Shown piece by piece: positions 9,047 to 17,702 of a DNA stretch of 64,000 nucleotides (position 1 is the first letter of the stretch; the number at the start of each line of letters is the position of its first letter). The stretch is from NCBI RefSeq assembly GCF_001028175.1, contig NZ_AEJF01000116.1, positions 62,001 through 126,000 of the forward strand, read 5' to 3'. Position numbers and translations under genes: made by a program. The stretch is from Caballeronia mineralivorans PML1(12) (GTDB lineage: Bacteria; Pseudomonadota; Gammaproteobacteria; Burkholderiales; Burkholderiaceae). The notes below the pieces were generated by a model that was given only the letters and a program-made list of their open reading frames with translations, was not told the DNA's origin and ran no database searches.

Positions 9047-9751
9047 TCACGGATTTGGATCGCCGAGACTGGCTGCGCGCAATCGGTCGAAATCCAGAAT
9101 GGCGATTTCCCCGGACTTCAGGCTCAATATGCGTTGACTTTCGAGGTTCTTGAGCAACTGATTAGTAGTCTGTCGCGAAAGCGACACCATTGAAGCCAGG
9201 CTGTCTTGCGAGACCCTTATCCTGCTCTGCGAGGCGTTGAGACCGCCATAACCTCCAGCGATCATCAGCAAACGATTCGCCACGCGCTGTGCCGCGGGCA
9301 ACAGGGTCATCGCTTCGGCGTTCTCGAACGAAACCCGAAGTCTTTGCGTCATCAACAACGCAAAGTCTCGCCAATAACGGGGCGTGGAATCGAGCAGACC
9401 CTGCAGCGCGGGCTCGGGCACGTGCAGCAAAAGCGTCCTGCTGACGGCAGTGACGTCGTTCGGACGTGGTAGGCCATCGAACAACGAGATTTCCCCTACC
9501 CATGCAGTCGGTCCGAGCACCGCGAGCAACGCCTCTTTCCCATCCACCCCGAGCGTGCCGATAGCGAGTGCGCCGCCCAGCACGGCGTACAGGCCATAAG
9601 ACCGGTCGCCGCGCCGATACAGGAATTGGCCCTTCTCCAGCGTGATCAGGGTGGCATGGCTAACGAGGGAGTCCCGCAACTCGACGGGCAGGCCCCGGAA
9701 CCACGGAGTCGTTTCGAGTTGTGACCGGTAGCGGTGCAGACTGGATTCCAT
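9047..9751 (-). CDS. Crp/Fnr-family transcriptional regulator
   Basis: Protein of 234 aa with an N-terminal cyclic-nucleotide-binding-type beta-roll (about 20-135) and a C-terminal winged HTH_Crp domain (about 150-220). The recognition helix region reads SQDSLASMVSLSRQTTNQLL. There is no N-terminal cysteine cluster, so it is not an FNR-type iron-sulfur sensor. The phosphate-binding cassette is incomplete (GEISLFDGLPRPNDV), so cAMP binding is uncertain. It is divergent from the class II aldolase gene, which it may control. The ligand is unknown. Confidence 0.9.
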   Translation of the reverse strand: MESSLHRYRSQLETTPWFRGLPVELRDSLVSHATLITLEKGQFLYRRGDRSYGLYAVLGGALAIGTLGVDGKEALLAVLGPTAWVGEISLFDGLPRPNDVTAVSRTLLLHVPEPALQGLLDSTPRYWRDFALLMTQRLRVSFENAEAMTLLPAAQRVANRLLMIAGGYGGLNASQSRIRVSQDSLASMVSLSRQTTNQLLKNLESQRILSLKSGEIAILDFDRLRAASLGDPNP

Positions 9752-9764
9752 TGGCGTGCTGACT

Positions 9765-9780
9765 TGTCGGGTATCTGACA
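9765..9780. promoter_or_regulatory. Candidate Crp/Fnr-type binding site
   Basis: Imperfect palindrome TGTCGGGTATCTGACA (TGTC...GACA arms, 12 of 16 symmetric positions) lying 14 bp upstream of the Crp/Fnr-type gene in the divergent intergenic region. Spacing resembles Crp-family sites, but the arms are not the canonical TGTGA. It could be an autoregulatory site; the evidence is limited to symmetry and place. Confidence 0.3.
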
Positions 9781-9942
9781 GATTTTAGGCGGGGTCGCGA
9801 ACATTATGTGGACTCGCATCGGACGACGCCATGACTTTGGCCCTTGATGCACCTGCTGCGTCGCCGCGACCCAATGAGCGATTTCCCAAGGCGTTGTCTC
9901 AGGTTATTCCATTGCTTGAATCATTGAATAAGGAGTGTCGAC

Positions 9943-10710
9943 GTGGCCTCATCTGCTGTCAGTCTGAAGAACGACGTCTCACCTGCCGAATGGGAAGCGC
10001 GAGTCAATCTCGCGGCCGCGTACCGTCTCACAGCGCTGTTTGGGTGGGACGATCTGGTGTTTACCCACATCTCGGCGCGCGTGCCCGGTCCCGAACATCA
10101 TTTCCTGATCAACCCGTACGGCATGATGTTTGACGAAATCACGGCGTCTTCGCTGGTCAAGATCGACCTCGACGGCCACAAGGTTTCCGAATCGCCGTAC
10201 GACGTCAATCCGGCCGGCTTCACGATCCATAGCGCCGTGCATGCGGCACGCGAAGACGCCCATTGCGTGATGCACACTCACTCGGTCAACGGCGTGGCCG
10301 TGTCGGCTCAGGAAGCGGGGTTGCTGCCACTCTCCCAGCAGTCACTGGGCGTGCTGGCGTCGCTCGGCTACCACGACTACGAGGGCATCGCACTCGATGA
10401 AGCCGAGAAGCCTCGTCTCGTTCAGGACCTCGGAAGCAACACCTACCTGATGCTGCGCAACCATGGTCTGCTGACGGTCGGCGCTACGCCAGCGGATGCC
10501 TTCGTCGCCATGTACTTCTTTGAAGCGTCCTGCATGATTCAGGTGCGTGCCCAAGCAGGTGGCGGACCGTTGACTCTGATTGCGCAGCAGATTCTCGACG
10601 GCATCAAGGACCAGATCCGGATGGCGACGCGGGGCGTCACGGCAGGGGCGCTGGTGTGGCCCGGGCTGCTGCGTCGGCTCGACCGCCGCAACCCCGGCTA
10701 TGCTGACTGA
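9943..10710 (+). CDS. Class II aldolase/adducin-domain protein
   Basis: A 255-aa protein of the class II aldolase/adducin family. The metal-binding histidines appear in MHTHSVNG (around 108-110) and in the downstream LRNHGLLTVG segment. The GTG start at 9943 is chosen because of AGGAG 7 bp upstream. Family members in this subgroup often lack a proven substrate; fuculose-phosphate-type retro-aldol or decarboxylase activity is possible. It lies 120 bp upstream of a ketopantoate-reductase-like gene on the same strand and divergent from the Crp/Fnr regulator, which suggests a small regulated unit. Confidence 0.87.
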   Translation: MASSAVSLKNDVSPAEWEARVNLAAAYRLTALFGWDDLVFTHISARVPGPEHHFLINPYGMMFDEITASSLVKIDLDGHKVSESPYDVNPAGFTIHSAVHAAREDAHCVMHTHSVNGVAVSAQEAGLLPLSQQSLGVLASLGYHDYEGIALDEAEKPRLVQDLGSNTYLMLRNHGLLTVGATPADAFVAMYFFEASCMIQVRAQAGGGPLTLIAQQILDGIKDQIRMATRGVTAGALVWPGLLRRLDRRNPGYAD

Positions 10711-10843
10711 CCGTGGTCCGTTCGCACGATGCACTGCGTACGATGCGATGGCATGTGCTGAGCGAACGGCGTAAGCGTCATGGGCCGCGTTTGCCGATTC
10801 AACGCATCGCGGACGGAATGGGGTAGGTCACGTGAGAACCTGT

Positions 10844-11887
10844 ATGGCAAAAATCTGTATCTACGGCGCCGGCTCTATTGGTTGCTATGTTGGCGGGAGG
10901 CTTCTTGCCGGGGGCAGCGACGTCAGCTTCATTGGGCGTGCGCGCATGGCCAACCAGTTGCGCGGTCAAGGCATCACGCTGTCGCGGCACGACGATCGCC
11001 ACTGGCATGTGCCGCCCGAGCGGACTGACGTGTCGACGGCCGCGGCCACCGCCGCCGCAGCCGATCTCGTGCTCGTCACCGTCAAGTCTGCCGCGACACC
11101 CGCGGCCGCCGCAGAACTGGCGAACGTGCTTCGCCCCGGCACGATCGTCGTGAGCTTCCAGAACGGCGTTGGCAATGCGGACGTGCTGCGCGCCGCGCTG
11201 CCACAGAGCACGGTGCTTGCGGGCATGGTGCCATTCAATGTCGTCGAACGCGGCCCTGGCGCTTTTCATCAAGGTTCCGCGGGCGAGCTGGAGATCAAGC
11301 ATACGCCGGCCATGCAGCCGTTCGTTGACGAGTTCAGGAAGGCGGGTCTGCCGTTGATCCAGCACGTCGACATGTTGCCGGTGCAGTGGGCGAAGCTGTT
11401 GCTCAACCTCAACAATGCAATCAACGCGTTAGCGAACCGGCCTTTGAAGGAGGAGCTCTCGCAACGGGCCTATCGGATCTGCCTTGGCATGGCGCAGAAA
11501 GAAGCGCTCGCGCTTCTTAAGCGGGCCGACATACGACCCGCCAGAGTGACGCCGCTTCCGGTCACCTGGATACCGCGTGTTCTCGGCGTACCTGATGCGT
11601 TGTTTGAACGGCTGGGCCGCACGATGCTGACGATCGATCCGCTCGCGCGCTCGTCGATGTCCGACGACCTGGCGATGGGGCGCACCACGGAAATCGACTG
11701 GATCAACGGCGAGGTCGTGCGCCTCGCTCAATGCCTTGGGCAAACGGCACCGGTGAACGAACGGCTATGCGAACTCGTGCGGGAAGCGGAGCGAGCCGAC
11801 GTGCGCCCTTCATGGTCGGGCGAAGCACTGCTTGCTGATCTACGGGCTGCAGCGGGTGCCTCGTTGCCTGTGCACGACAGAATCTGA
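10844..11887 (+). CDS. 2-dehydropantoate 2-reductase family protein (ApbA/PanE)
   Basis: NADP-dependent oxidoreductase of the ketopantoate reductase family, about 347 aa. The Rossmann glycine motif is at the very N terminus (IYGAGSIGCYVGG). The second conserved block FQNGVGNAD and the C-terminal helical domain with the WAKLLLNLNNAINAL signature are present. At about 350 aa it is longer than true PanE (about 300 aa), so it is more likely a paralogue acting on another 2-oxo acid than the pantothenate enzyme. ATG at 10844 gives the family N terminus; an in-frame GTG at 10832 with an AGGT just upstream is an alternative. Confidence 0.88.
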   Translation: MAKICIYGAGSIGCYVGGRLLAGGSDVSFIGRARMANQLRGQGITLSRHDDRHWHVPPERTDVSTAAATAAAADLVLVTVKSAATPAAAAELANVLRPGTIVVSFQNGVGNADVLRAALPQSTVLAGMVPFNVVERGPGAFHQGSAGELEIKHTPAMQPFVDEFRKAGLPLIQHVDMLPVQWAKLLLNLNNAINALANRPLKEELSQRAYRICLGMAQKEALALLKRADIRPARVTPLPVTWIPRVLGVPDALFERLGRTMLTIDPLARSSMSDDLAMGRTTEIDWINGEVVRLAQCLGQTAPVNERLCELVREAERADVRPSWSGEALLADLRAAAGASLPVHDRI

Positions 11888-11982
11888 ACGCCGGCGGACG
11901 CGCATCCGTTCTTCAACATCCGCCGTCGAAGCGTCCCGACATCACCCTTGCTGTTGGTCGTATTTGGTGAGGTACGAAGGAC

Positions 11983-12087
11983 CGCAATGTGTCGCCTGCC
12001 TGCCACGGCTACTTCGATCACCCGGCTGGCGAACACCTGGGCGATGGCCGCTCCGATCTTGCCAAGCCCGATGATTGCGTAGCTCAT
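11983..12087 (-). pseudogene. Truncated NADP-binding (F420-reductase-like) Rossmann gene remnant
   Basis: An ATG with a good AAGGAG ribosome site opens a frame reading MSYAIIGLGKIGAAIAQVF, the hallmark beta-alpha start of NADPH-dependent F420 reductase-like oxidoreductases. Similarity continues for about 33 codons (to EVAVAGRRH) and then stops. The frame goes on into low-complexity reading that runs antisense to the PanE-like gene. Full-length members have about 200 residues, so only the N-terminal sixth survives. Compare the second fragment at 12902-12949. Confidence 0.7.
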
Positions 12088-12135
12088 TGAAATCTCCTTT
12101 GTGTATTGAAAGATCGTGTCTGAGACCCTCGGGTC

Positions 12136-12876
12136 TCAGACTTGGCCGATACCACCATCTGCCATCAGATCCGCACCCGTCACGTACGAACTCTGGTCGG
12201 ACACCAGGAAGAGCGCCGCGCTGGCAATCTCCTCAGCCCGAGCGAGCCGACCGATCGGGACCATGCTCTGGTACATGTTCACCAGATCCTCGCGTGTCGC
12301 CGACTGAGAGTCGAGAATCGGGGTGTCGGTGACGCCAGGGCTGAGCAGGTTGACGCGAATGCCGCGATCCTTGAATTCCGCAGCCCAGGTGCGGGCATAG
12401 GAACGCAACGCCGCCTTGGTCGCCGCGTAGGCGGTGTGGCCAGGAATGCCCATGACGTGCATGGCCGACGAGACCAAAACGATCGATCCGCCACCTGTCA
12501 TCATCGGCAGCAATTTCTGCACCAGGAAGACGGGGCCGCGGGCCATGAGGTTGAATGCCTTGTCGAAATGCTCAGGCGTGATGGTGTCGATCGAAGCCTG
12601 CTCCGTAAAGCCCGCGTTCGACACGATGATGTCGACGACACCCTTTTCGTCCCTCACTGCCGCAGCGACACGGTCGAGGTCATCGAGGTTCGCAGCGTCA
12701 GCCTGGATGGCGGTGACGTTGCGTCCGATCAGTTTGGCGGCCTCGTCGACCTGTGCTTGCCGACGACCAAAGATAAAGACGTGGGCGCCTTCGGCAACAA
12801 ATCGCTGGGCGATCGCTAAGCCGATACCGCTCGTTCCGCCGCTGATGACGGCAGTCTTTCCTGCGAGAGTGGACAT
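12136..12876 (-). CDS. SDR-family NAD(P)-dependent oxidoreductase
   Basis: Classical short-chain dehydrogenase of 246 aa. The cofactor motif SGGTSGIGLAIA is at residues 12-23, NAG in VSNAGF, catalytic serine in LVSSAMHV, and YAATK as the YxxxK pair. The C terminus is FLVSDQSSYVTGADLMADGG, the common SDR ending. Substrate is unknown. It is divergent from a LysR regulator across a 240-bp region, an arrangement in which the LysR protein usually controls the SDR. Rossmann-gene fossils flank it on both sides. The ribosome site is AAGG, 8 bp upstream. Confidence 0.92.
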   Translation of the reverse strand: MSTLAGKTAVISGGTSGIGLAIAQRFVAEGAHVFIFGRRQAQVDEAAKLIGRNVTAIQADAANLDDLDRVAAAVRDEKGVVDIIVSNAGFTEQASIDTITPEHFDKAFNLMARGPVFLVQKLLPMMTGGGSIVLVSSAMHVMGIPGHTAYAATKAALRSYARTWAAEFKDRGIRVNLLSPGVTDTPILDSQSATREDLVNMYQSMVPIGRLARAEEIASAALFLVSDQSSYVTGADLMADGGIGQV

Positions 12877-12901
12877 ACGATTTACCTTTTAAGAGTTGAA
12901 G

Positions 12902-12949
12902 TTAACGATGGATACCGACGTTGTCGGTGCCGATGATTGAATAAGTCAT
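12902..12949 (-). pseudogene. Second Rossmann-gene remnant (15 codons)
   Basis: Starts with ATG preceded by AAGGAA and reads MTYSIIGTDNVGIHR, then a stop. The first seven residues and the spaced glycines resemble the N terminus of the remnant at 11983-12087 (MSYAIIGLGKIG), with the G-x-G motif already damaged. It looks like a decayed copy of the same kind of gene, left upstream of the SDR. It could also be a short leader peptide; the similarity to the first remnant is why a fossil is preferred. Confidence 0.45.
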
Positions 12950-13117
12950 GAAGATTCCTTGGTCGGACGGTCGTAGATCTGCACGCCGCCGAACGAGCTA
13001 CTACTTTTCGCGGGCAGTCTGGCTGCATAGGTACGGATGGTGACGACCAACGACACTTCTGAAAAGACGCTATATTGAGATGCAAACCATCTGTGATTGA
13101 GATGGAAGGACACTCGA

Positions 13118-14038
13118 ATGCTTGATGGCGTCTCCCTGGACCAGCTCAGAACCTTCATCAGCGCCGTGGATGAAGGCAGCTTTTCGGCTGCGGCTCGGAA
13201 GCTCAACCGCGTTCAGTCAGCGGTGAGCGGCTGGATCAGTGGGCTGGAGGACCAAATTGGGGTCGAACTCTTTGACCGCTCGGGTCGTTTTCCAAAGCTC
13301 ACGCCACAAGGGGCGCTTCTGCTCGCAGACGCCCGCAACATCGTGTCAGGGGTGGACACGCTAAAGGCGCGTGCCAAGCTCATGACTTCGGGCGTCGAGG
13401 CTGAACTCTCGGTAGTGGTCGACGTATTCTTTCCGACCGCCGTTGTCAGTGCCGTCGCGAAAGCGTTCGCGAGCTCATTTCCGTTGACGCCACTGCGCCT
13501 CTTCGTCGAGGGCTTGGGAGCGGCCTATCAACCTGTTCTGGACGGCCGATGCAGCCTGGGCATCCTGCCGCCGTTGCCGCAGGCATTTCCCTCATTGATT
13601 AGCGAGCGACTAGGCGAATTGCCGTTGGTCGCGGTCGCTGCAGCATGTCACCCGCTCGCGAGCTTTGGTCATCGGATACCACGGCGCGAGCTGGCGAAAC
13701 ATGTACAACTTGTGCTCACCGACAGGTCCGACCTCACGGCCGGTCGGGACTTCGCCGTCGCATCGCCGTCGACTTGGCGTCTGGCGGACTTGTCTACCAA
13801 ATATGCGTTCCTCAAAGACTGCGTGGGATGGGGAGGGATGCCCTTGCACATGGTCGAGAAAGACATCGCTGCAGGCACGTTGGTCGTTCTGGATGTGGAC
13901 GACATGCCGCGCACAGGTTTCATGTTGACGATGTCCGCATTTCACCAGCCTTCGCAACCGCCTGGGCCTGCAGGCAAATGGTTCGTCGACCACTTGAAGA
14001 CCTTGTGGCAGCAACCCGATGCCGTCCAGGTGCCTTAG
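13118..14038 (+). CDS. LysR-family transcriptional regulator
   Basis: LysR-type regulator, 306 aa. The N-terminal winged HTH (about 4-62) contains FISAVDEGSFSAAARKLNRVQSAVSGWI in segments, followed by a linker helix and an effector-binding domain. The start at 13118 has GAAGGA 8 bp upstream; a TTG 21 bp earlier is in frame but unlikely. It is divergent from the SDR gene at 12876 and is the likely regulator of it. A hairpin follows the stop codon. Confidence 0.92.
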   Translation: MLDGVSLDQLRTFISAVDEGSFSAAARKLNRVQSAVSGWISGLEDQIGVELFDRSGRFPKLTPQGALLLADARNIVSGVDTLKARAKLMTSGVEAELSVVVDVFFPTAVVSAVAKAFASSFPLTPLRLFVEGLGAAYQPVLDGRCSLGILPPLPQAFPSLISERLGELPLVAVAAACHPLASFGHRIPRRELAKHVQLVLTDRSDLTAGRDFAVASPSTWRLADLSTKYAFLKDCVGWGGMPLHMVEKDIAAGTLVVLDVDDMPRTGFMLTMSAFHQPSQPPGPAGKWFVDHLKTLWQQPDAVQVP

Positions 14039-14054
14039 GTAGGTATTTCGCAAA

Positions 14055-14070
14055 CGGTCACTCGTGACCG
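14055..14070 (+). terminator. Palindromic hairpin after the LysR gene
   Basis: CGGTCACTCGTGACCG: 7-bp arms around a two-base centre, 17 bp past the LysR stop and between convergent genes. There is no T-run, so it is at best a weak terminator; a protein-binding palindrome is the alternative. Confidence 0.35.
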
Positions 14071-14195
14071 ACCGGAAATGCCCGACTGCTGCCCACTATC
14101 AGTCATGTTGGACATCGGCAGTTCGACGCTTCAGACGATCTGGCGCGACTGCCCGCCGCATGTGTGTCGAATACAAAGGCCTCGGGCGCACTGCC

Positions 14196-15494
14196 TCAGG
14201 CCCGCCACGCCGGACCCTCAGGAAAGTCATACTGATCGAGCGACGCCGCATGCATTTCGATGCTGTAGCCGGGACGTTGCGGCGGCATATAACGGCCGTT
14301 TCGAATCACGACAGGATCGACAAAATGCTCATGCAGATGATCCACGTACTCGAGCACCCGGTTCTCCAGCGACGCCGACACGCAGATATAGTCGAACAGC
14401 GAAATGTGCTGGACATACTCGCACAAGCCCACACCGCCCGCGTGCGGACATACGGGCACGCCAAATTTCGCCGCCATCAGCAGGACGACGATCACCTCGT
14501 TCAGACCGCCCAGGCGGCAGCTATCCACCTGACAGAAGTCGATTGCCTGCGCCTGCAGCAACTGCTTGAACATCACGCGGTTATGGCAGTGCTCACCCGT
14601 CGCTACGCCGATCGGCCGAATCCGTTGGCGGATGGCCGCGTGGCCGAGAATGTCGTCGGGGCTCGTCGGTTCCTCGATCCACCACGGATCGAATTGCGCC
14701 AGGCGCCGCATGTTCGCGACCGCTTCATCGACATCCCACACCTGGTTCGCATCCATCATCAGTTTCCGGTTCTCGCCGATTTCTTCGCGCAGGATGCGAG
14801 CCCGGCGCATATCTTCTTCGAGATTGCCGCCCACCTTCTGCTTGAAGTGCGTCCAGCCTTGCGCGACGCCTTCACGGGCGAGCCGGCGGATCTTGTCGTC
14901 GTCGTAGCCGAGCCAGCCGGCCGACGTCGTGTAGGCCGGATAGCCGTGCGCCAGCATCTCCTTTTCGCGCTCGCCTCGGGTCTTTGCATGGCGGTGCAGC
15001 ATGGCGATGGCTTCCTGCGGCGTGATCGCATCGGTCACATAGCGAAAGTCGAGGCAACGCACGAGCTCTTCCGGGCTCATGTCGACAAGCAGCTTCCACA
15101 CCGGCTTGCCTTCCGCTTTGGCCCACAGGTCCCAGGCCGCATTCACGACAGCCGCCGTCGCCAGATGAATTGCCCCCTTGTCCGGGCCGATCCAGCGCAG
15201 CTGGCTATCTGACGTCAGAGCGCGCCAGAAAGCGCCCATGTTCGCGGCGATATCCTCGAGCGTTTTGCCGACAACCAGCGGGGGAAGCGCCTGTACCGCA
15301 CTCACGCAGATCTCGTTGCCGCGCCCAATGGTGAAGGTCAGGCCATGGCCTGTGAGCGTCTGCGGCGAATCGGTTTCGAGCGTCACGTAGGTGGCGGAGT
15401 AATCCGGCGCGGCGTTCATCGCATCGGAGCCATCGAGTGAACGCGAGGTCGGAAACCGAATGTCCCGAACAGACAGCTTGGTGATCGTGGGCAT
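14196..15494 (-). CDS. fucD: L-fuconate dehydratase
   Basis: Enolase-superfamily acid-sugar dehydratase, 432 aa, converting L-fuconate to 2-keto-3-deoxy-L-fuconate in the non-phosphorylated fucose pathway. Visible catalytic set: K218 and K220 in FKQKVGG, metal ligands D248 (MMDANQVW), E274 (WIEEPTSP) and E301 (TGEHCHN), and H351 in CPHAGG. As far as I recall, these residue numbers match the characterised Xanthomonas FucD. It is the last gene of a CUT2 sugar ABC transporter operon. No fucose dehydrogenase, lactonase or later enzyme is clearly recognisable next to it, so the remaining steps must be encoded elsewhere or by the generic SDRs here. Confidence 0.95.
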   Translation of the reverse strand: MPTITKLSVRDIRFPTSRSLDGSDAMNAAPDYSATYVTLETDSPQTLTGHGLTFTIGRGNEICVSAVQALPPLVVGKTLEDIAANMGAFWRALTSDSQLRWIGPDKGAIHLATAAVVNAAWDLWAKAEGKPVWKLLVDMSPEELVRCLDFRYVTDAITPQEAIAMLHRHAKTRGEREKEMLAHGYPAYTTSAGWLGYDDDKIRRLAREGVAQGWTHFKQKVGGNLEEDMRRARILREEIGENRKLMMDANQVWDVDEAVANMRRLAQFDPWWIEEPTSPDDILGHAAIRQRIRPIGVATGEHCHNRVMFKQLLQAQAIDFCQVDSCRLGGLNEVIVVLLMAAKFGVPVCPHAGGVGLCEYVQHISLFDYICVSASLENRVLEYVDHLHEHFVDPVVIRNGRYMPPQRPGYSIEMHAASLDQYDFPEGPAWRA

Positions 15495-15579
15495 CTGAAC
15501 ACTCTCCTGGGCGACAGCTATCGCCTTCCAATAAGCAAAGAGGGCCGTGGCGTCAAAAGGCGCCGCGACCCGTCCTCTC

Positions 15580-15599
15580 TCGCCGCGCCCTGGCGGCGA
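15580..15599 (-). promoter_or_regulatory. Intercistronic hairpin between binding-protein gene and fucD
   Basis: Perfect 7-bp inverted repeat TCGCCGC/GCGGCGA with a 6-nt loop, immediately after the binding-protein stop codon on the minus strand. No T-run follows. As in the galactan operon, its place directly after the binding-protein gene suggests transcript stabilisation or partial termination, leaving fucD at a lower level. Confidence 0.45.
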
Positions 15600-15602
15600 C
15601 GG

Positions 15603-16544
15603 TCAATCGTAGAGCACGGCAGCGATCTTGGGATCGCTCATATTGCTCTTGTCGTACCAATAGAAGCCCGTGTCGACTTTCTTCGGCAGCTTCTCGCCCT
15701 TCAGCGCCTTCACCGCGGAGTCGACCACGCATTTGCCGATGCCCACCGGGTTCTGCGTGATGGCGCCGGCCATCAGGCCCGAATTGATGTCCTCCTTCTG
15801 CTCCTTGCCGGAGTCGTAGCCAATCAGGACGAGCTTTTTACCCGATTCCTTGACGCCGATCGCCGCACCTTCCGCCGAGCCTTCATTCGCGCCGAAAATG
15901 CCCTTGAGATTGGGATTGGCCTGGATCATCGTCTTGGCGATTTCCGCCGACTTCAGATGGTCGCCGCCGCCATACTGGACCGAGACAATTTTAATGTTCG
16001 GGTGCTTCGCCTTCATCTCATTCAGGAAGCCGTCGCGGCGATCGATGCCGGTGCGGCTGGTCTGGTCGTGTACGACCAAGCCGACCTCACCGGAATCGCC
16101 GATCGCCTCGGCCATCTTGTCGGCGGCGAGTGCGGCCGCGGCAATATTGTCCGTCGCACACGTCGTCAGCGGAATGTCGCTGTCAACGCCGGAGTCGAAA
16201 GCGATGACCGGTATTTTGGCGGCCTGCGCCCTCTTCAACAGGGGAATAGCCGCTTTGCTGTCGAGCGCGGCGATGCCGAGCGCCTGGGGCTTCTTGGCGA
16301 GCGCGGCCGAGAGCATGTCGATCTGCTTATCGACCATGGCCTCGGTTTCCGGACCCTCGAAGGTGATCCTGACCTTATGCTCCTTCGCCCCCTGTTCTGC
16401 GCCGGCTTTGACGGCCTGCCAGAACTGGTGCTGGAAACCTTTCGATATGAGCGGAATGTAGGCTTCGTCCGCGCGCGCAAGACTCGTCCCGCCAATGAGC
16501 GCGCCAACGCCGACCACGACACCGATTAGTCTTCTTTTCAACAT
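15603..16544 (-). CDS. Sugar ABC transporter substrate-binding protein (CUT2)
   Basis: Periplasmic binding protein of the ribose/xylose type (Peripla_BP_4), 313 aa. A Sec signal peptide covers residues 1-25 (LLIGVVVG-type core, cleavage near LARA-DEA). The mature N terminus YIPLISKGFQHQFW and the FDSGVDSD block are typical of CUT2 sugar binders. The start at 16544 has a strong AGGAGG site; nine extra in-frame codons upstream are rejected. It follows the permease by 108 bp and precedes fucD by about 108 bp. L-fucose or a related deoxy sugar is the inferred ligand. Confidence 0.92.
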   Translation of the reverse strand: MLKRRLIGVVVGVGALIGGTSLARADEAYIPLISKGFQHQFWQAVKAGAEQGAKEHKVRITFEGPETEAMVDKQIDMLSAALAKKPQALGIAALDSKAAIPLLKRAQAAKIPVIAFDSGVDSDIPLTTCATDNIAAAALAADKMAEAIGDSGEVGLVVHDQTSRTGIDRRDGFLNEMKAKHPNIKIVSVQYGGGDHLKSAEIAKTMIQANPNLKGIFGANEGSAEGAAIGVKESGKKLVLIGYDSGKEQKEDINSGLMAGAITQNPVGIGKCVVDSAVKALKGEKLPKKVDTGFYWYDKSNMSDPKIAAVLYD

Positions 16545-16652
16545 GGTGGTTCTCCTCCTAAGGTGGGCCATTAACCTTCAGCCGTTGTGGGAGCCTTTGG
16601 CGCTCCCTTTCTTGATCTTGTCCTGTGCAGCATCAACCTTCGTCAGCCTTCG

Positions 16653-17678
16653 TCAGCTTTTCTTGCGCCGCAAAATATCGGCATAAACCGCGAGAATGAT
16701 GATGAGGCCTGTCACCACGATCTGCCATTCCTGGGCGACGGACATGATGCGCAGGCCGTTGGTCAGCACGCTCATGATGAAAGCGCCGATGATCGTGCCC
16801 AGGATCGTGCCTGCACCGCCGCTGAGCGAGGTCCCGCCGATGACCACGGCGGCGATCGCTTCGAGTTCATAGCCTTGGCCTAGCGCCGGCTGGGCCGAAT
16901 TCAGGCGCGAGGCGATGAGCAGCCCGGCGACGCCGCAAATTGCTCCCGCCAGGCCGTAAATGGCGATCTTCCACCTGTCGACATTCACGCCTGAAAGACG
17001 TACGGCTTCTTCGTTGCTGCCGAGCGCAAATGTGTAGCGGCCGAGCGCCGTGCGATTAAGCGTGATCGAACTCACGACCGCCAGAAAAAACAGGATCAGG
17101 ACCGCGTTCGGAATAGGAAGGCTCGGCAGTACATAGCCGATCAGCGAATCCTGAGAGATCCTGTAGAAGTTTTCGGTGTCGGTGAAATAGATCGGCTTGT
17201 CGGCCGAGACGACAAGCGAAAGCCCTTTCAGCAACAGCATCATGCCCAGGGTGGCAATGAATGGCGGTATTTTCATCTTCGCCGTGAGGGTTCCCGAAAT
17301 GGTCCCGCAGATTGCGCCCGTCCCGATCGCAGCAACGACGCCGATCCACATCGGCAAATGCCAATAGGTCAGAAACACGCCGCAAATGACCGCCGTGAAG
17401 GTCATCAACGTGCCCACGGACAAATCGATGCCGCCGGTGATGATGACGAACGTGCAGGCGATCGCCAGAACGCCGTTGACCGCCGTCGCCTGCAGAATCC
17501 CGAGCATATTGTCCGTCTGCATGAAAGCGGGCGAGGCGAAGCTGAAAAAGACCAGCAGCAGGATCAGGCTCGCGAAGGCGAGCAGCTTTTGCAGAGCGGC
17601 CGGTGCGAAGAGGCGGGCTCTGAGGCCGGACGGCCGTCCCTCATTAGCCAGCGCCGAAGTATCCGATGGCAGTGTCAT
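16653..17678 (-). CDS. Sugar ABC transporter permease (RbsC-like, CUT2)
   Basis: Inner-membrane permease of 341 aa in the RbsC/XylH family, with about ten hydrophobic segments. Conserved features include FVIITGGIDLSVG and the C-terminal AIAAVVIGGTSLSGGAGTILG block. A single permease gene is enough in CUT2 systems, where it homodimerises. The start is 24 bp after the stop of the ATPase gene, so the two are co-transcribed. Ligand inferred from fucD linkage. Confidence 0.93.
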   Translation of the reverse strand: MTLPSDTSALANEGRPSGLRARLFAPAALQKLLAFASLILLLVFFSFASPAFMQTDNMLGILQATAVNGVLAIACTFVIITGGIDLSVGTLMTFTAVICGVFLTYWHLPMWIGVVAAIGTGAICGTISGTLTAKMKIPPFIATLGMMLLLKGLSLVVSADKPIYFTDTENFYRISQDSLIGYVLPSLPIPNAVLILFFLAVVSSITLNRTALGRYTFALGSNEEAVRLSGVNVDRWKIAIYGLAGAICGVAGLLIASRLNSAQPALGQGYELEAIAAVVIGGTSLSGGAGTILGTIIGAFIMSVLTNGLRIMSVAQEWQIVVTGLIIILAVYADILRRKKS

Positions 17679-17702
17679 AAAATGGACCTCTCCTCTCGAG
17701 GC

